NCBI GenBank assembly: GCA_016763715.1
Contig: JAESTG010000158.1
Location: 1 to 7,320, forward strand
DNA length: 7,320 nt
Origin: Flavobacteriaceae bacterium
GTDB taxonomy: Bacteria > Bacteroidota > Bacteroidia > Flavobacteriales > Flavobacteriaceae
Direction: 5' to 3'
Under the pieces are notes generated by a model. The model ran no database searches. It was given only the letters and a program-made list of their open reading frames with translations, and was not told the DNA's origin. Made by a program: the position numbers and the translations under genes. Every line of letters begins with the position of its first letter. Positions within the stretch are counted from its first letter, which is position 1. Shown in pieces: positions 7,178-7,320 of this stretch.

Positions 7178-7320
7178 ATGGCATTATCTAAAGAGCAAAT
7201 TGCACAGCGCATCGCCAAGGAAGTAAAAGACGGTTATTATGTGAACTTAGGAATTGGTATTCCCACTTTGGTGGCCAACTTCGTGAGGGATGATATTAAT
7301 GTAGAATTTCAAAGTGAAAA
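7178..7320 (+). CDS. scoB: 3-oxoacid CoA-transferase, subunit B, N-terminal part (cut by window edge)
   Basis: This is the beta subunit, which supplies the catalytic glutamate that forms the enzyme-CoA thioester in this family. The 47 complete codons start MALSKEQIAQRIAKEVKDG and continue with YYVNLGIGIPTLVANFV, a hallmark of ScoB/AtoA. They end at VEFQSE, the beginning of the SENG active-site signature, so Glu47 is the expected catalytic residue and the window stops in the codon after it. The start lies 2 nt after the scoA stop, so the subunits are probably co-translated. About three quarters or more of the gene lies outside the window, and integrity cannot be judged. Confidence 0.93.
   Translation, partial: MALSKEQIAQRIAKEVKDGYYVNLGIGIPTLVANFVRDDINVEFQSE

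Noticed and set aside
1..7320. CRISPR array, insertion sequence, phage or defence island
   Set aside because: No regularly spaced repeats, transposase, integrase or toxin-antitoxin genes are present; all genes are recognisable core or metabolic genes with similar base composition.

Overview
The window looks like an ordinary chromosomal segment from a gliding-type member of the Bacteroidota, most likely Flavobacteriia. The evidence is an AT-rich base composition, the gliding lipoprotein GldH, a RicT/PSP1 protein with the MGCTSC-type N-terminus I associate with flavobacteria, start codons without Shine-Dalgarno sequences, and several matches to the Bacteroidota -7 promoter element TAnnTTTG. I cannot name the genus.

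Layout: (1) 1-757, minus strand, the N-terminal 252 codons of recA, cut by the left edge. (2) 758-996, a divergent intergenic region with candidate promoters for both flanking genes and two short TTGT/ACAA palindromes. (3) 997-2028, plus strand, trhO, a rhodanese-family tRNA U34 hydroxylase. (4) 2029-2265, a non-coding leader region with a candidate promoter. (5) 2266-6337, a tight three-gene plus-strand operon: ricT (PSP1 domain), gldH (gliding lipoprotein, overlapping ricT by 8 nt) and a class A penicillin-binding protein 9 nt further on. It is closed by a strong intrinsic terminator at 6366-6394. (6) 6474-7320, scoA and the start of scoB, the two subunits of a 3-oxoacid (succinyl-type) CoA-transferase, 2 nt apart and cut by the right edge.

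How the genes relate: recA (DNA repair) and trhO (wobble-uridine modification) are separate housekeeping functions that share a divergent control region. The ricT-gldH-PBP operon places a cytoplasmic cysteine-rich regulatory protein, a cell-envelope gliding lipoprotein and a peptidoglycan synthase under one likely transcript. The scoAB pair serves ketone-body / acetoacetate or branched acyl-CoA metabolism and is transcriptionally insulated by the terminator.

I see no tRNA, rRNA, insertion sequence, CRISPR array, phage gene or defence cassette, and no clearly undescribed system. The points most worth a second look are the cysteine-rich and basic-tailed architecture of RicT and its coupling to gldH, and the paired palindromes in the recA-trhO spacer.
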